Assembly: GCA_945915475.1 (NCBI GenBank)
Contig: CAMEFI010000003.1
Location: 92,019 to 156,018 of the forward strand
Length of the DNA: 64,000 nt
Source: an uncultured Clostridium sp.
GTDB taxonomy: Bacteria; Bacillota; Clostridia; Lachnospirales; Lachnospiraceae
Reading direction: 5' to 3'
This document shows positions 14,972 through 21,797 of this stretch, piece after piece (the first letter of the stretch is position 1; each line of letters opens with the position of its first letter). The position numbers were made by a program, and so were the translations under genes. The notes below the pieces were generated by a model that made no database searches, was not told the DNA's origin, and worked only from the letters and a program-made list of their open reading frames with translations.

Positions 14972-17470
14972 ATGGATACAAAGCGAATTGAAAGTTTTAA
15001 AGAGTTTGCCCAACATCTGGAATATCCCATGGTGATATTTGAGGCGGAATCGGGGAATGTATTAGAGATTAATGAAGAAGCAAAGGAATTGCTTGGCGGG
15101 GCAGTGAAGAAGATTTCCATTGAACCGGGAAGATCGCTTACAAAGCTTAATTTCTGGGAATTGTTGCATGAGAGAAAGAGCCTCATGTGGCACCGCATTC
15201 GTATGATGGTAGATGGGGAAGAACAATCGGTGTGTGGACTTGTGAATGAGGCAACCGTGAATGATGCCCTCATTTATACGGTGTTATTTGAACGGCGTGC
15301 AGATCTGAATATTGGCAGTTTTACTTTGGAACGGATTGTGAATCATGCGGGAATTGTGGCATTTCATCTGGCAAGAAATGAAGGTGGTTATCAGGTGGAA
15401 TATGTGTCCCGAAATATCCGCAAATACGGATATACACGGGGACAGTTTTATGACAATGTGATTGATGTAAAGGATCTGATCTGCCCGGAAGATTATGAGA
15501 AAGTAGAGTCCACGATTGCCTTTGCAGCAAGAAAACACATTGATGAAGGAACACTGGAATGCCGCATTTTTACCGATGAACGGGATCTGATTCCGGTTCG
15601 TCTGCAGATTCACTATATATATGACGAGGCAGGAGTGCTTACTGATTTTGAGGTTCTGATGATGGATTTGCGGGAAGAACTACAGAAAAACAGCGAGAAT
15701 GCCTACCTGAGTAATGCCATTACCAAGATGAAGAGTGTTGTGCTGGTGAAATCCTATCATGCAGGAAAGCGCACCCTTAAATATATATCGCCAAATGCCG
15801 GCATGGTGGGGATGAATGTTGAGGCCCTGCAAAAAGGATACAAACTGACAGAGGATTACATTCATCCGGATGACAGGGATGGTGTGATTGATTCCATCTA
15901 TCAGGCGGTTGCCAATGGTGTCACGGATTATTTGCATACATACCGGATGGTTCGGGATGACGGCAAGCAGATCTGGGTAGAGAATGTGGTAACCATTAAC
16001 CGGATTTCAGACGGGGAAGCGGATGTCTGCTTTCTTCTTACCGATGTAACGGAACAGAAGAATATGGAGAAGGAGTTAGCGGCCACGGCAGAGAGTGAGA
16101 CCGTTGAGAAAGAGACTGTTACCAAACCGGTATTTGGAGATGTGAAAGCGGATGCATTAGACAAAGAGATGCTGACACAATTTGAATTGATGGCCCAGAC
16201 ATTAAGTCACAATGCATCTTATTACAGTGTGGTTGTAGATTCAGAAGGTGGGATTGTCACAACTCCGGCAGGACCGGGTAAGGATATCGGACAGTTCTAT
16301 GATCTGTTTGAACGACCGGAGCTGAAGGAAGAATTTGAGAGATTATCACCGAAAGCAAAGGAAGAATTGCTTCCACAGAGTGCGAGTCTTTCTATGGGCA
16401 GGATGAATGTACACATTGTTTTTGCACCGTTATGGATTCAGGATAAAGTGATGGCATACTGGGTGCTTACCAGCTTTGCCAAGGATGGAGATGTTGTAAT
16501 AGGCTCCGTGATTGAACAACAGTGGCGACTTGCCAATGCAATCGCAAAGTGTTTCTATGCAGAAGAAGCCGTGACAGCAGAGACCAAACTCCGTAAACTG
16601 ACGGAGATACAGTTACATAAAGAGCAGCAGGAACGTCATATTTTGCAGGATATGATTGATATTATGTCAAGAGAAGGGGAATCCGGACTTGGTGAGATAT
16701 GCCAGAAGGCTGCACTTTATTTGAATATTTCGGATATTGGCATTTATATTGAGAATAAAGAAACTGAAAAGGTGGAAAAATACTTCTCATGGGATCTGAC
16801 CGGTGGCAATTCCTCGTTTTTCGATACCATGACTATGTCTGTTTCGGAATACAGAGTCTTGCACAATCTGTTAAAGGATGATAGAGTGGTGACGGCAAAT
16901 CCCAATACCCGGGATCCGTTCTTAGCAGGATTGATGCGGCAGACGGATATGGGTTGTATTCTGTTTGAGGCGATGCTTTCTAGTGATGATATTGCAGGAT
17001 ATGTAGTGTTTGCAGATAAGGATAATGCCCATACATTTGACCGGAAGGATAAGGCTTTCATTGCATCGGTAACAGAGATTCTTGGCAATATCATCTTCGG
17101 CAAGAGTAAGTCTACGAAGTTGGATATCATGAAGGAAGGGTTCTTAGATGCCTATGATCATGTGCGGGATGCGGTATTTGTGAAGGATAACCGGACGGGA
17201 GACATCATTTTTGCAAATAAGGCAATGGATAAGCTGTTTGGTTATAGTGTGGTTGGTATGGCTGCCGGAGAGATAGTCAGTGATAAGTTAGATCAGTACC
17301 GTACTATGCAGGGAGTTCGTAAGCGGTTTATCGCTAATAAAAAGGTCACAAAATGGCAAAGCTATCTGAAGGAACTCGATCAGATTATGAATATTGTGGA
17401 AGTGCGTTTGGAGTTATCGGAGCGTATGGATTGCAGCATTTATGTTTTGAAGAAGAATAAGAAGAAATAG
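14972..17470 (+). CDS. Large multi-PAS/GAF sensory protein without an output domain
   Basis: A soluble 832-residue protein with no membrane segment. In order it appears to hold a PAS (about 1-110), a second PAS (112-225), a third PAS of the PAS_3 type ending in DVTEQKNMEK (235-360), an unassigned sensory domain (395-525), a helical linker, a GAF-like domain (555-700) and a final PAS (710-810). I see no histidine kinase, GGDEF, EAL, phosphatase or HTH motif, so the output must come from partner binding. CGGAGG at about 14958-14963 supports the start. It lies between the DivIVA-like and Mbl-like genes and may act with them. Domain borders are estimates. Confidence 0.78.
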   Translation: MDTKRIESFKEFAQHLEYPMVIFEAESGNVLEINEEAKELLGGAVKKISIEPGRSLTKLNFWELLHERKSLMWHRIRMMVDGEEQSVCGLVNEATVNDALIYTVLFERRADLNIGSFTLERIVNHAGIVAFHLARNEGGYQVEYVSRNIRKYGYTRGQFYDNVIDVKDLICPEDYEKVESTIAFAARKHIDEGTLECRIFTDERDLIPVRLQIHYIYDEAGVLTDFEVLMMDLREELQKNSENAYLSNAITKMKSVVLVKSYHAGKRTLKYISPNAGMVGMNVEALQKGYKLTEDYIHPDDRDGVIDSIYQAVANGVTDYLHTYRMVRDDGKQIWVENVVTINRISDGEADVCFLLTDVTEQKNMEKELAATAESETVEKETVTKPVFGDVKADALDKEMLTQFELMAQTLSHNASYYSVVVDSEGGIVTTPAGPGKDIGQFYDLFERPELKEEFERLSPKAKEELLPQSASLSMGRMNVHIVFAPLWIQDKVMAYWVLTSFAKDGDVVIGSVIEQQWRLANAIAKCFYAEEAVTAETKLRKLTEIQLHKEQQERHILQDMIDIMSREGESGLGEICQKAALYLNISDIGIYIENKETEKVEKYFSWDLTGGNSSFFDTMTMSVSEYRVLHNLLKDDRVVTANPNTRDPFLAGLMRQTDMGCILFEAMLSSDDIAGYVVFADKDNAHTFDRKDKAFIASVTEILGNIIFGKSKSTKLDIMKEGFLDAYDHVRDAVFVKDNRTGDIIFANKAMDKLFGYSVVGMAAGEIVSDKLDQYRTMQGVRKRFIANKKVTKWQSYLKELDQIMNIVEVRLELSERMDCSIYVLKKNKKK

Positions 17471-17483
17471 TATCCCTGAGTCT

Positions 17484-17510
17484 TAAGTAATTTTTGATTT
17501 ATGGCGATAT
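17484..17510 (+). promoter_or_regulatory. Sigma-28 (FliA/SigD)-like promoter of the mbl-flgF-flgG cluster
   Basis: TAAG at 17484-17487, a 15-base spacer, then GGCGATAT at 17503-17510. This is close to the SigD consensus TAAA-N15-GCCGATAT. It lies 21 bases upstream of the Mbl-like ATG. Confidence 0.6.
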
Positions 17511-17531
17511 ATATAGGAAAGGGGCACGAAC

Positions 17532-18530
17532 ATGGCAAGTTCAGATATAGGAATTGATTTGGGTACAGCCAGTATCCTCGTATATGTGAAAGGGAAAGGG
17601 GTTGTATTGAAGGAGCCTTCAGTGGTTGCGTTTGACAGAGACACCAATCGGATTAAGGCCATTGGTGAGGAAGCCAGACTGATGCTTGGAAGAACACCGG
17701 GTAATATTGTAGCGGTGAGACCGCTTCGACAGGGTGTTATCTCGGATTACCGTATTACGGAGAAGATGCTCAAGTATTTCATTCAGAAGGCAGTTGGTAA
17801 GAGTTTCTTTGGAAGAAGACCAAGAATCTCTGTTTGTGTACCAAGTGGTGTAACAGAGGTAGAGAAGAAGGCAGTGGAAGATGCCACATACCAGGCAGGA
17901 GCAAGAGATGTGTCCATCATTGAAGAGCCGGTTGCGGCAGCAATCGGAGCGGGAATTGATATCGCAAGACCATGCGGTAACATGATTGTGGACATCGGCG
18001 GCGGAACAGCGGATATTGCTGTTATTTCCTTAGGTGGTACGGTTGTCAGCACATCCATTAAGACTGCCGGGGATGATTTTGATGAAGCGATTGTACGCTA
18101 TATGCGTAAGAAGCATAACCTGTTGATTGGTGAGCGGACAGCAGAGGAGATCAAGATTAAGATTGGAACCTGCTATCGCAGACCGGAGAATCTGACGTTG
18201 GATATCCGTGGACGGAACCTTGTGACCGGACTTCCAAGAACGGTTACCGTTACTTCAGAAGAGACGGTAGAAGCGTTAGAAGAAGTGACAGAACAGATTA
18301 TTGAGGCTGTGCATTCTGTATTAGAGAAGACACCACCTGAGTTGGCAGCAGATATTGCAGACCGTGGAATTGTCTTAACCGGCGGGGGAGCCATGTTACA
18401 CGGATTAGAAGAATTGATAGAGGAAGAGACCGGTATTACAACCATGACGGCAGAGGATCCCATGACCTGTGTTGCGATTGGCACCGGCAAATATATAGAA
18501 TTCCTGAGCGGAGCGATGGAAGAAGAATAG
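17532..18530 (+). CDS. MreB/Mbl family actin-like cell-shape protein
   Basis: A 332-residue bacterial actin homologue that polymerises under the membrane and guides wall synthesis. The phosphate-1 loop (IGIDLGTASI), phosphate-2 loop (MIVDIGGGTADIAVIS), EEPVAAAIGAG and late ILTGGGAMLHGLEE segments are all intact. AAAGGGG precedes the ATG at 17532. In Bacillus subtilis mbl is directly followed by flhO and flhP, FlgF/FlgG-like genes; the same order appears here, so it is probably the Mbl orthologue. An upstream sigma-28-like box suggests control with late flagellar genes. I leave the symbol empty because MreB, Mbl and MreBH cannot be separated by eye. Confidence 0.93.
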   Translation: MASSDIGIDLGTASILVYVKGKGVVLKEPSVVAFDRDTNRIKAIGEEARLMLGRTPGNIVAVRPLRQGVISDYRITEKMLKYFIQKAVGKSFFGRRPRISVCVPSGVTEVEKKAVEDATYQAGARDVSIIEEPVAAAIGAGIDIARPCGNMIVDIGGGTADIAVISLGGTVVSTSIKTAGDDFDEAIVRYMRKKHNLLIGERTAEEIKIKIGTCYRRPENLTLDIRGRNLVTGLPRTVTVTSEETVEALEEVTEQIIEAVHSVLEKTPPELAADIADRGIVLTGGGAMLHGLEELIEEETGITTMTAEDPMTCVAIGTGKYIEFLSGAMEEE

Positions 18531-18540
18531 GAGTGACAAG

Positions 18541-19326
18541 ATGGTAAGAGGTCTTTACACAGCATGGACCGGCATGGTAAATGAACAAAAAAGGCTCGAT
18601 GTAATATCGAACAATATGGCCAATGCGGACACGACAGGTTTCAAGAAACAGGGCGTGACATCCCAGTCATTTGACGATGAATTAGCATTAAGAATTCACG
18701 ATAACAACAATTACAGTAATCTGAATTACCGGATTGGTGATGTGAATCTTGGTGTGAAGATTGGCGAGACTTACCATGATTTCTCTCAGGGAAGCTTGAG
18801 AGAGACCGGCAACACGTATGATCTGGCGCTAAGTGGAGACGGATTCTTTACCATTCAGACAACAAACAAGCAGGGAGAGACCAGTACGAAGTATACAAGA
18901 GATGGTTCTTTCACTGTGAACACGGAAGGTTATCTTGTTACCAAGGATGGAGATTATGTGTTGGATACGAATGGAAAGACAATTCAGATTCCGGGTGCAC
19001 AAACGGCACAGAATGTGTCCATTGACCAGAGAGGCAATATAGCAGTAGATGGTCAGAATATTGCAACCCTTGGTATTGCGGCTTTTGCAGATCCGCAGGC
19101 ATTATTGTTGTATGGAGAGAATATGTATGATGCAACGGATGCAGCAGGCTTGCAGGCTTCTACCGCAACGGTGAATCAAGGATACTTAGAGATGTCGAAT
19201 ACGAATGTGATTGAGGAGATGGTAGATATGATTACCATTACCAGAGCGTATGAGGCAGGACAGAAGATGATCCAGACAGTGGATTCTACGTTGCAGAAAG
19301 CGTCTACAGAAATAGGACGGGTATAG
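18541..19326 (+). CDS. Flagellar rod/hook-basal body protein (FlgF/FlhO-like)
   Basis: A 261-residue axial protein of the flagellar distal rod or hook family. The N-terminal motif LYTAWTGMVNEQKRLDVISNNMANADTTGFK and the C-terminal EEMVDMITITRAYEAGQKMIQ heptad segment are diagnostic of the FlgE/F/G family; there is no cleaved signal, as expected for type III export. It follows the Mbl-like gene by ten bases and precedes a second family member, the position of flhO in Bacillus subtilis. FlgF-type proteins form the proximal rod; whether this one is strictly FlgF or a FlgG variant needs a tree. Confidence 0.9.
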   Translation: MVRGLYTAWTGMVNEQKRLDVISNNMANADTTGFKKQGVTSQSFDDELALRIHDNNNYSNLNYRIGDVNLGVKIGETYHDFSQGSLRETGNTYDLALSGDGFFTIQTTNKQGETSTKYTRDGSFTVNTEGYLVTKDGDYVLDTNGKTIQIPGAQTAQNVSIDQRGNIAVDGQNIATLGIAAFADPQALLLYGENMYDATDAAGLQASTATVNQGYLEMSNTNVIEEMVDMITITRAYEAGQKMIQTVDSTLQKASTEIGRV

Positions 19327-19343
19327 GATAGGAGGACAAAGTT

Positions 19344-20189
19344 ATGATGCGTTCATTATGGAGTGCAGCTTCCGGAATGGTTGCACAGCAGACAAATCTT
19401 GATAACATTTCCAATAATTTATCAAATGTCAATACAACAGGTTATAAGAAGGATACAGTAGAATTCAAGTCTTTGCTTTATCAGACGTTACAGTCTACTT
19501 CTACGAATAGTGCAGGCGAGAACAAACCGGTTCCGGCCCAGGTAGGACTTGGAACAAGAACCGGTTCCATAACGACTGTATTTACCCAGGGGAATCTGCA
19601 GGAGACTACGAATACGAATTATCTTGCCATTGAAGGAGATGGTTTCTTCAAGGTAAAAGATGCAGACGGTAATATCTGCTATACGAGAGATGGAAGCTTT
19701 ACCTTGCAGCCGGCAGAGGGTGGCGGCACTATGCTGTGTACTTCAGAAGGCTATCCGGTGCTGGATCAGCATGATAATATTATTAAAGTGCCGGATGGAT
19801 ACAAAAGTGGCCAGTTTGTGGCAGACCGTGAGGGGAATCTTTTTGTGACAACTACGGATGACCGGAATGTAGCTATGACGGCACAGTGGAATGGACAGGA
19901 GTATAATCAGAAGATTGGTCTGGTGCAGTTTAATAATCCGTCAGGATTGAATAATGCAGGTAATAATCTATATACAGCAACTGTGGCATCGGGAGATCCG
20001 TTAGAAGAGAGCGAAACAGAGGGCTTGAAGACGAGTCTTGTACATCAGGGTTATCTGGAGATGTCTAATGTACAGGTTGCGGATGAGATGGTGAATATGA
20101 TTGTGGCACAACGCGCTTATGAAATGAACTCCAAGGCAATTCAGGCATCTGATGAGATGCTACAGCAGGCAAATAACTTAAGAAGTTAG
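19344..20189 (+). CDS. Flagellar rod/hook-basal body protein (FlgG/FlhP-like)
   Basis: A 281-residue axial protein with the family N-terminus (MRSLWSAASGMVAQQTNLDNISNNLSNVNTTGYK) and C-terminus (DEMVNMIVAQRAYEMNSKAIQASDEML), the classical FlgG ending. Exported through the flagellar type III apparatus to build the distal rod. GGAGG precedes the ATG pair at 19344 and 19347, so the first Met may be either. It is 17 bases after the FlgF-like gene and probably shares its promoter. It matches FlhP by position and FlgG by sequence. Confidence 0.9.
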   Translation: MMRSLWSAASGMVAQQTNLDNISNNLSNVNTTGYKKDTVEFKSLLYQTLQSTSTNSAGENKPVPAQVGLGTRTGSITTVFTQGNLQETTNTNYLAIEGDGFFKVKDADGNICYTRDGSFTLQPAEGGGTMLCTSEGYPVLDQHDNIIKVPDGYKSGQFVADREGNLFVTTTDDRNVAMTAQWNGQEYNQKIGLVQFNNPSGLNNAGNNLYTATVASGDPLEESETEGLKTSLVHQGYLEMSNVQVADEMVNMIVAQRAYEMNSKAIQASDEMLQQANNLRS

Positions 20190-20282
20190 ATAATATTCTT
20201 GGGAATGGCAATGTGATGTATCAAGATACAGAGAAAGTATTATGTACATATTTTACGATATATTAGATATGTAAAAAAATCA

Positions 20283-20312
20283 TTGACAGTATGGGTTGTT
20301 TTGTGGTAAATA
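20283..20312 (+). promoter_or_regulatory. Sigma-A promoter of the FlgJ-like gene
   Basis: A perfect TTGACA at 20283-20288, an 18-base spacer and TAAATA at 20307-20312. It lies in the 149-base gap before the rod-binding gene and 27 bases before its ATG. Confidence 0.6.
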
Positions 20313-20338
20313 TAGCTTATGTGTAGATAGGAGGTACT

Positions 20339-20689
20339 ATGTCACTTTCAGATATGAATATAACCGGATATAACGGTTATCAAACGCAAGTTTCCAATGC
20401 GTCTGCCAATGCACTTGAGAATACATTGAGCAAGGTTGGAGATGACACCACAGAAGAAGAATTGATGGATGCTTGCAGGGAGTTTGAGGCATATTTTATC
20501 GAACAGATCTACAAGGGCATGGAGAAGACTGTTATGAAGGCTGAGGATGAGGAATCATCTGGCAGCTATCTGGAATATTTTCAGGACATGCAGACACAGG
20601 AATATGCAAAGCTTGCATCGCAACAGGGGAATGGGATCGGTCTGGCCAGTCAGCTCTATGAACAAATGAAACGTAACTACGGTTTGTAG
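20339..20689 (+). CDS. Rod-binding protein (FlgJ N-terminal domain type)
   Basis: A 116-residue protein equal to the N-terminal rod-cap domain of FlgJ without the muramidase half that many Proteobacteria carry. The DACREFEAYFIEQIYKGMEKTV segment and the GNGIGLASQLYEQMKRNYGL end are typical of this domain. It caps the growing rod during assembly and is exported by the type III system. GGAGG precedes the ATG at 20339. Its place after the FlgF/FlgG-like genes fits. A separate peptidoglycan hydrolase would be needed and is not in this window. Confidence 0.88.
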   Translation: MSLSDMNITGYNGYQTQVSNASANALENTLSKVGDDTTEEELMDACREFEAYFIEQIYKGMEKTVMKAEDEESSGSYLEYFQDMQTQEYAKLASQQGNGIGLASQLYEQMKRNYGL

Positions 20690-20715
20690 TACAAAGTGGA
20701 AGAATGGAGGCACAT

Positions 20716-21072
20716 ATGAAAATCGAGAAATTGACCGAAAGCGAAGAGTTGGTAATGAAGTCCATTTGGGACTGCAAGAAGGAACCTGTGCTGTCAGATG
20801 TTGTTGACAGAGTGAATGGTTTCTATGGTAAGGATTGGAAACCCCAGACGGTTTCGACATTCCTTTCAAAGCTTGTCCGTAAGGATTATTTGAAGCTTTG
20901 CCGGAATGGTAAGATATACACTTACAAGATCTTAGTTCCGGAAGAGGCGTATAGACGTAAGCTATATAAGCATCACATCAGTTTCTGGAATCACAATGAT
21001 ATTGTGGAGTTTGTTCAGGAGATGGTGAATAACAAGGATCTTACAAAAGAAGATTTAGAGAAGATTCAGTAA
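20716..21072 (+). CDS. BlaI/MecI/CopY family transcriptional repressor
   Basis: A 118-residue winged-helix repressor. The helix-turn-helix region runs through EELVMKSIWDCKKEPVLSDV and KDWKPQTVSTFLSKLVRKDYL, and the C-terminal helices mediate dimerisation. GGAGG at 20706-20710 points to the ATG at 20716, four codons after the first in-frame ATG. Family members repress beta-lactamase, mecA or copper genes and are usually paired with a BlaR1 sensor protease; none is present here, so it is an orphan whose signal and target are unknown. It follows the FlgJ-like gene by 26 bases and may be co-transcribed with flagellar genes. Confidence 0.9.
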   Translation: MKIEKLTESEELVMKSIWDCKKEPVLSDVVDRVNGFYGKDWKPQTVSTFLSKLVRKDYLKLCRNGKIYTYKILVPEEAYRRKLYKHHISFWNHNDIVEFVQEMVNNKDLTKEDLEKIQ

Positions 21073-21082
21073 GGAATATATG

Positions 21083-21117
21083 AAAGCTGTCAGCCGGTTA
21101 TGCGGTTGGCAGCTTTT
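21083..21117 (+). terminator. Rho-independent terminator after the BlaI-type gene
   Basis: AAAGCTGTCAGCCG (21083-21096) pairs with CGGTTGGCAGCTTT (21103-21116) through 14 base pairs including two wobbles, with a short loop and a short T run. It ends the flagellar/BlaI unit before the convergent HTH gene. Confidence 0.85.
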
Positions 21118-21163
21118 GTGGTTTATAGAATTAGTGTGTCAAGAGCCCCTAAGCACAAAAGAA

Positions 21164-21475
21164 TTATTGATAGGTGTTGTCGGTGAGAGCTGCTTGATCT
21201 AATGTGTCTGTTGGCGTTGGGAATGGTTCAAAGAAGTAACGTGGAGGTATTTTCAATTCTCTGCTTATGTTGAAAAACAATTCAAAAGAAAATGATTGTG
21301 AAATGTTAGAATTCTCGATTCGACTGAGATAAGAACGGGAAATATGTAAGCGTTTAGCCAATTCAGCCTGTGTGATATTGGCTCGTTTGCGATAAAAAGC
21401 GATATGTTCGCCCAACTCAACAAAATAATCCCGGTTTTCAAAGGATGGGTAAGTGGACTCGTATTCGATATTCAT
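21164..21475 (-). CDS. XRE-family helix-turn-helix regulator
   Basis: A 103-residue DNA-binding protein. Residues ~20-75 form a Cro/C1-type HTH: ELGEHIAFYRKRANITQAELAKRLHISRSYLSRIENS. The C-terminal tail is short and Pro/Thr-rich. On the minus strand GAGGAG precedes the ATG at 21475, which decides the start. It is transcribed away from the recD2-like gene; the 296 bases between them contain three TATGTTAAC sites and a 20-base tandem repeat, natural candidates for its own operator. No phage genes are nearby, so it is probably a chromosomal regulator of unknown target. Confidence 0.88.
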   Translation of the reverse strand: MNIEYESTYPSFENRDYFVELGEHIAFYRKRANITQAELAKRLHISRSYLSRIENSNISQSFSFELFFNISRELKIPPRYFFEPFPTPTDTLDQAALTDNTYQ

Positions 21476-21566
21476 AGATGGAACTCCTCTTTCGCAAATT
21501 TTGTGCGCAGATCAGATATTAACCTGCTCAATATGAGTATAAGAAAAATGGATTTAAAAATACACA

Positions 21567-21611
21567 TATGTTAACTTACAGAATAACTATGTTAACGCAG
21601 AGTTAACATAG
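21567..21611. promoter_or_regulatory. Cluster of three TATGTTAAC sites (putative operator)
   Basis: TATGTTAAC occurs at 21567-21575 and 21588-21596, spaced exactly 21 bases (two helical turns). The second copy forms a perfect ten-base inverted repeat with GTTAACATAG at 21602-21611 around the loop GCAGA. It lies about 90-135 bases upstream of the HTH gene, in the divergent region shared with recD2. An operator for the HTH protein is the likeliest reading. Confidence 0.6.
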
Positions 21612-21643
21612 TTGGAAACCGCAGGGGAAGAGGATTTTCGGAA

Positions 21644-21683
21644 AGACCCTTTGAAAGATAAAGAGACCCCTTGAAAGAAAAAG
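21644..21683. repeat. Two-copy 20-base tandem repeat upstream of recD2
   Basis: Positions 21644-21663 and 21664-21683 are direct repeats with 18 of 20 bases identical; both copies contain TTGAAAGA preceded by AGACCC. They lie just before the likely -10 element of the recD2-like gene and may bind a regulator. Confidence 0.55.
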
Positions 21684-21711
21684 AGAAAATGTGGCGGAGA
21701 CGGATAGAACG

Positions 21712-21720
21712 TGGTATGAT
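21712..21720 (+). promoter_or_regulatory. Extended -10 promoter of recD2
   Basis: TGGTATGAT contains TATGAT at 21715-21720 with an extended TG. No clear -35 is seen at the right spacing. It lies 52 bases before the recD2 ATG and 30 before the minicistron. Confidence 0.45.
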
Positions 21721-21749
21721 AAGGTCATATGTGTAAGGAGCGACAGACA

Positions 21750-21797
21750 ATGAGAACAAGGAGATTAGAGGATGGAACGGGAAGGTATCGTTTCTAA
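21750..21797 (+). CDS. Possible 15-residue leader peptide overlapping the recD2 start
   Basis: A minicistron with its own ribosome site (TAAGGAG nine bases upstream) runs from ATG 21750 to TAA 21795-21797 in a different frame from recD2, whose ATG at 21772 lies inside it. The peptide is Arg-rich. Ribosomes ending here could re-initiate or hinder initiation at recD2, a form of translational coupling. The evidence is only positional, and the ORF may be fortuitous. Confidence 0.3.
   Translation: MRTRRLEDGTGRYRF

Noticed and set aside
20716..21072. Beta-lactam resistance locus
   Set aside because: Only the repressor is present; no sensor protease, beta-lactamase or penicillin-binding protein gene is adjacent.
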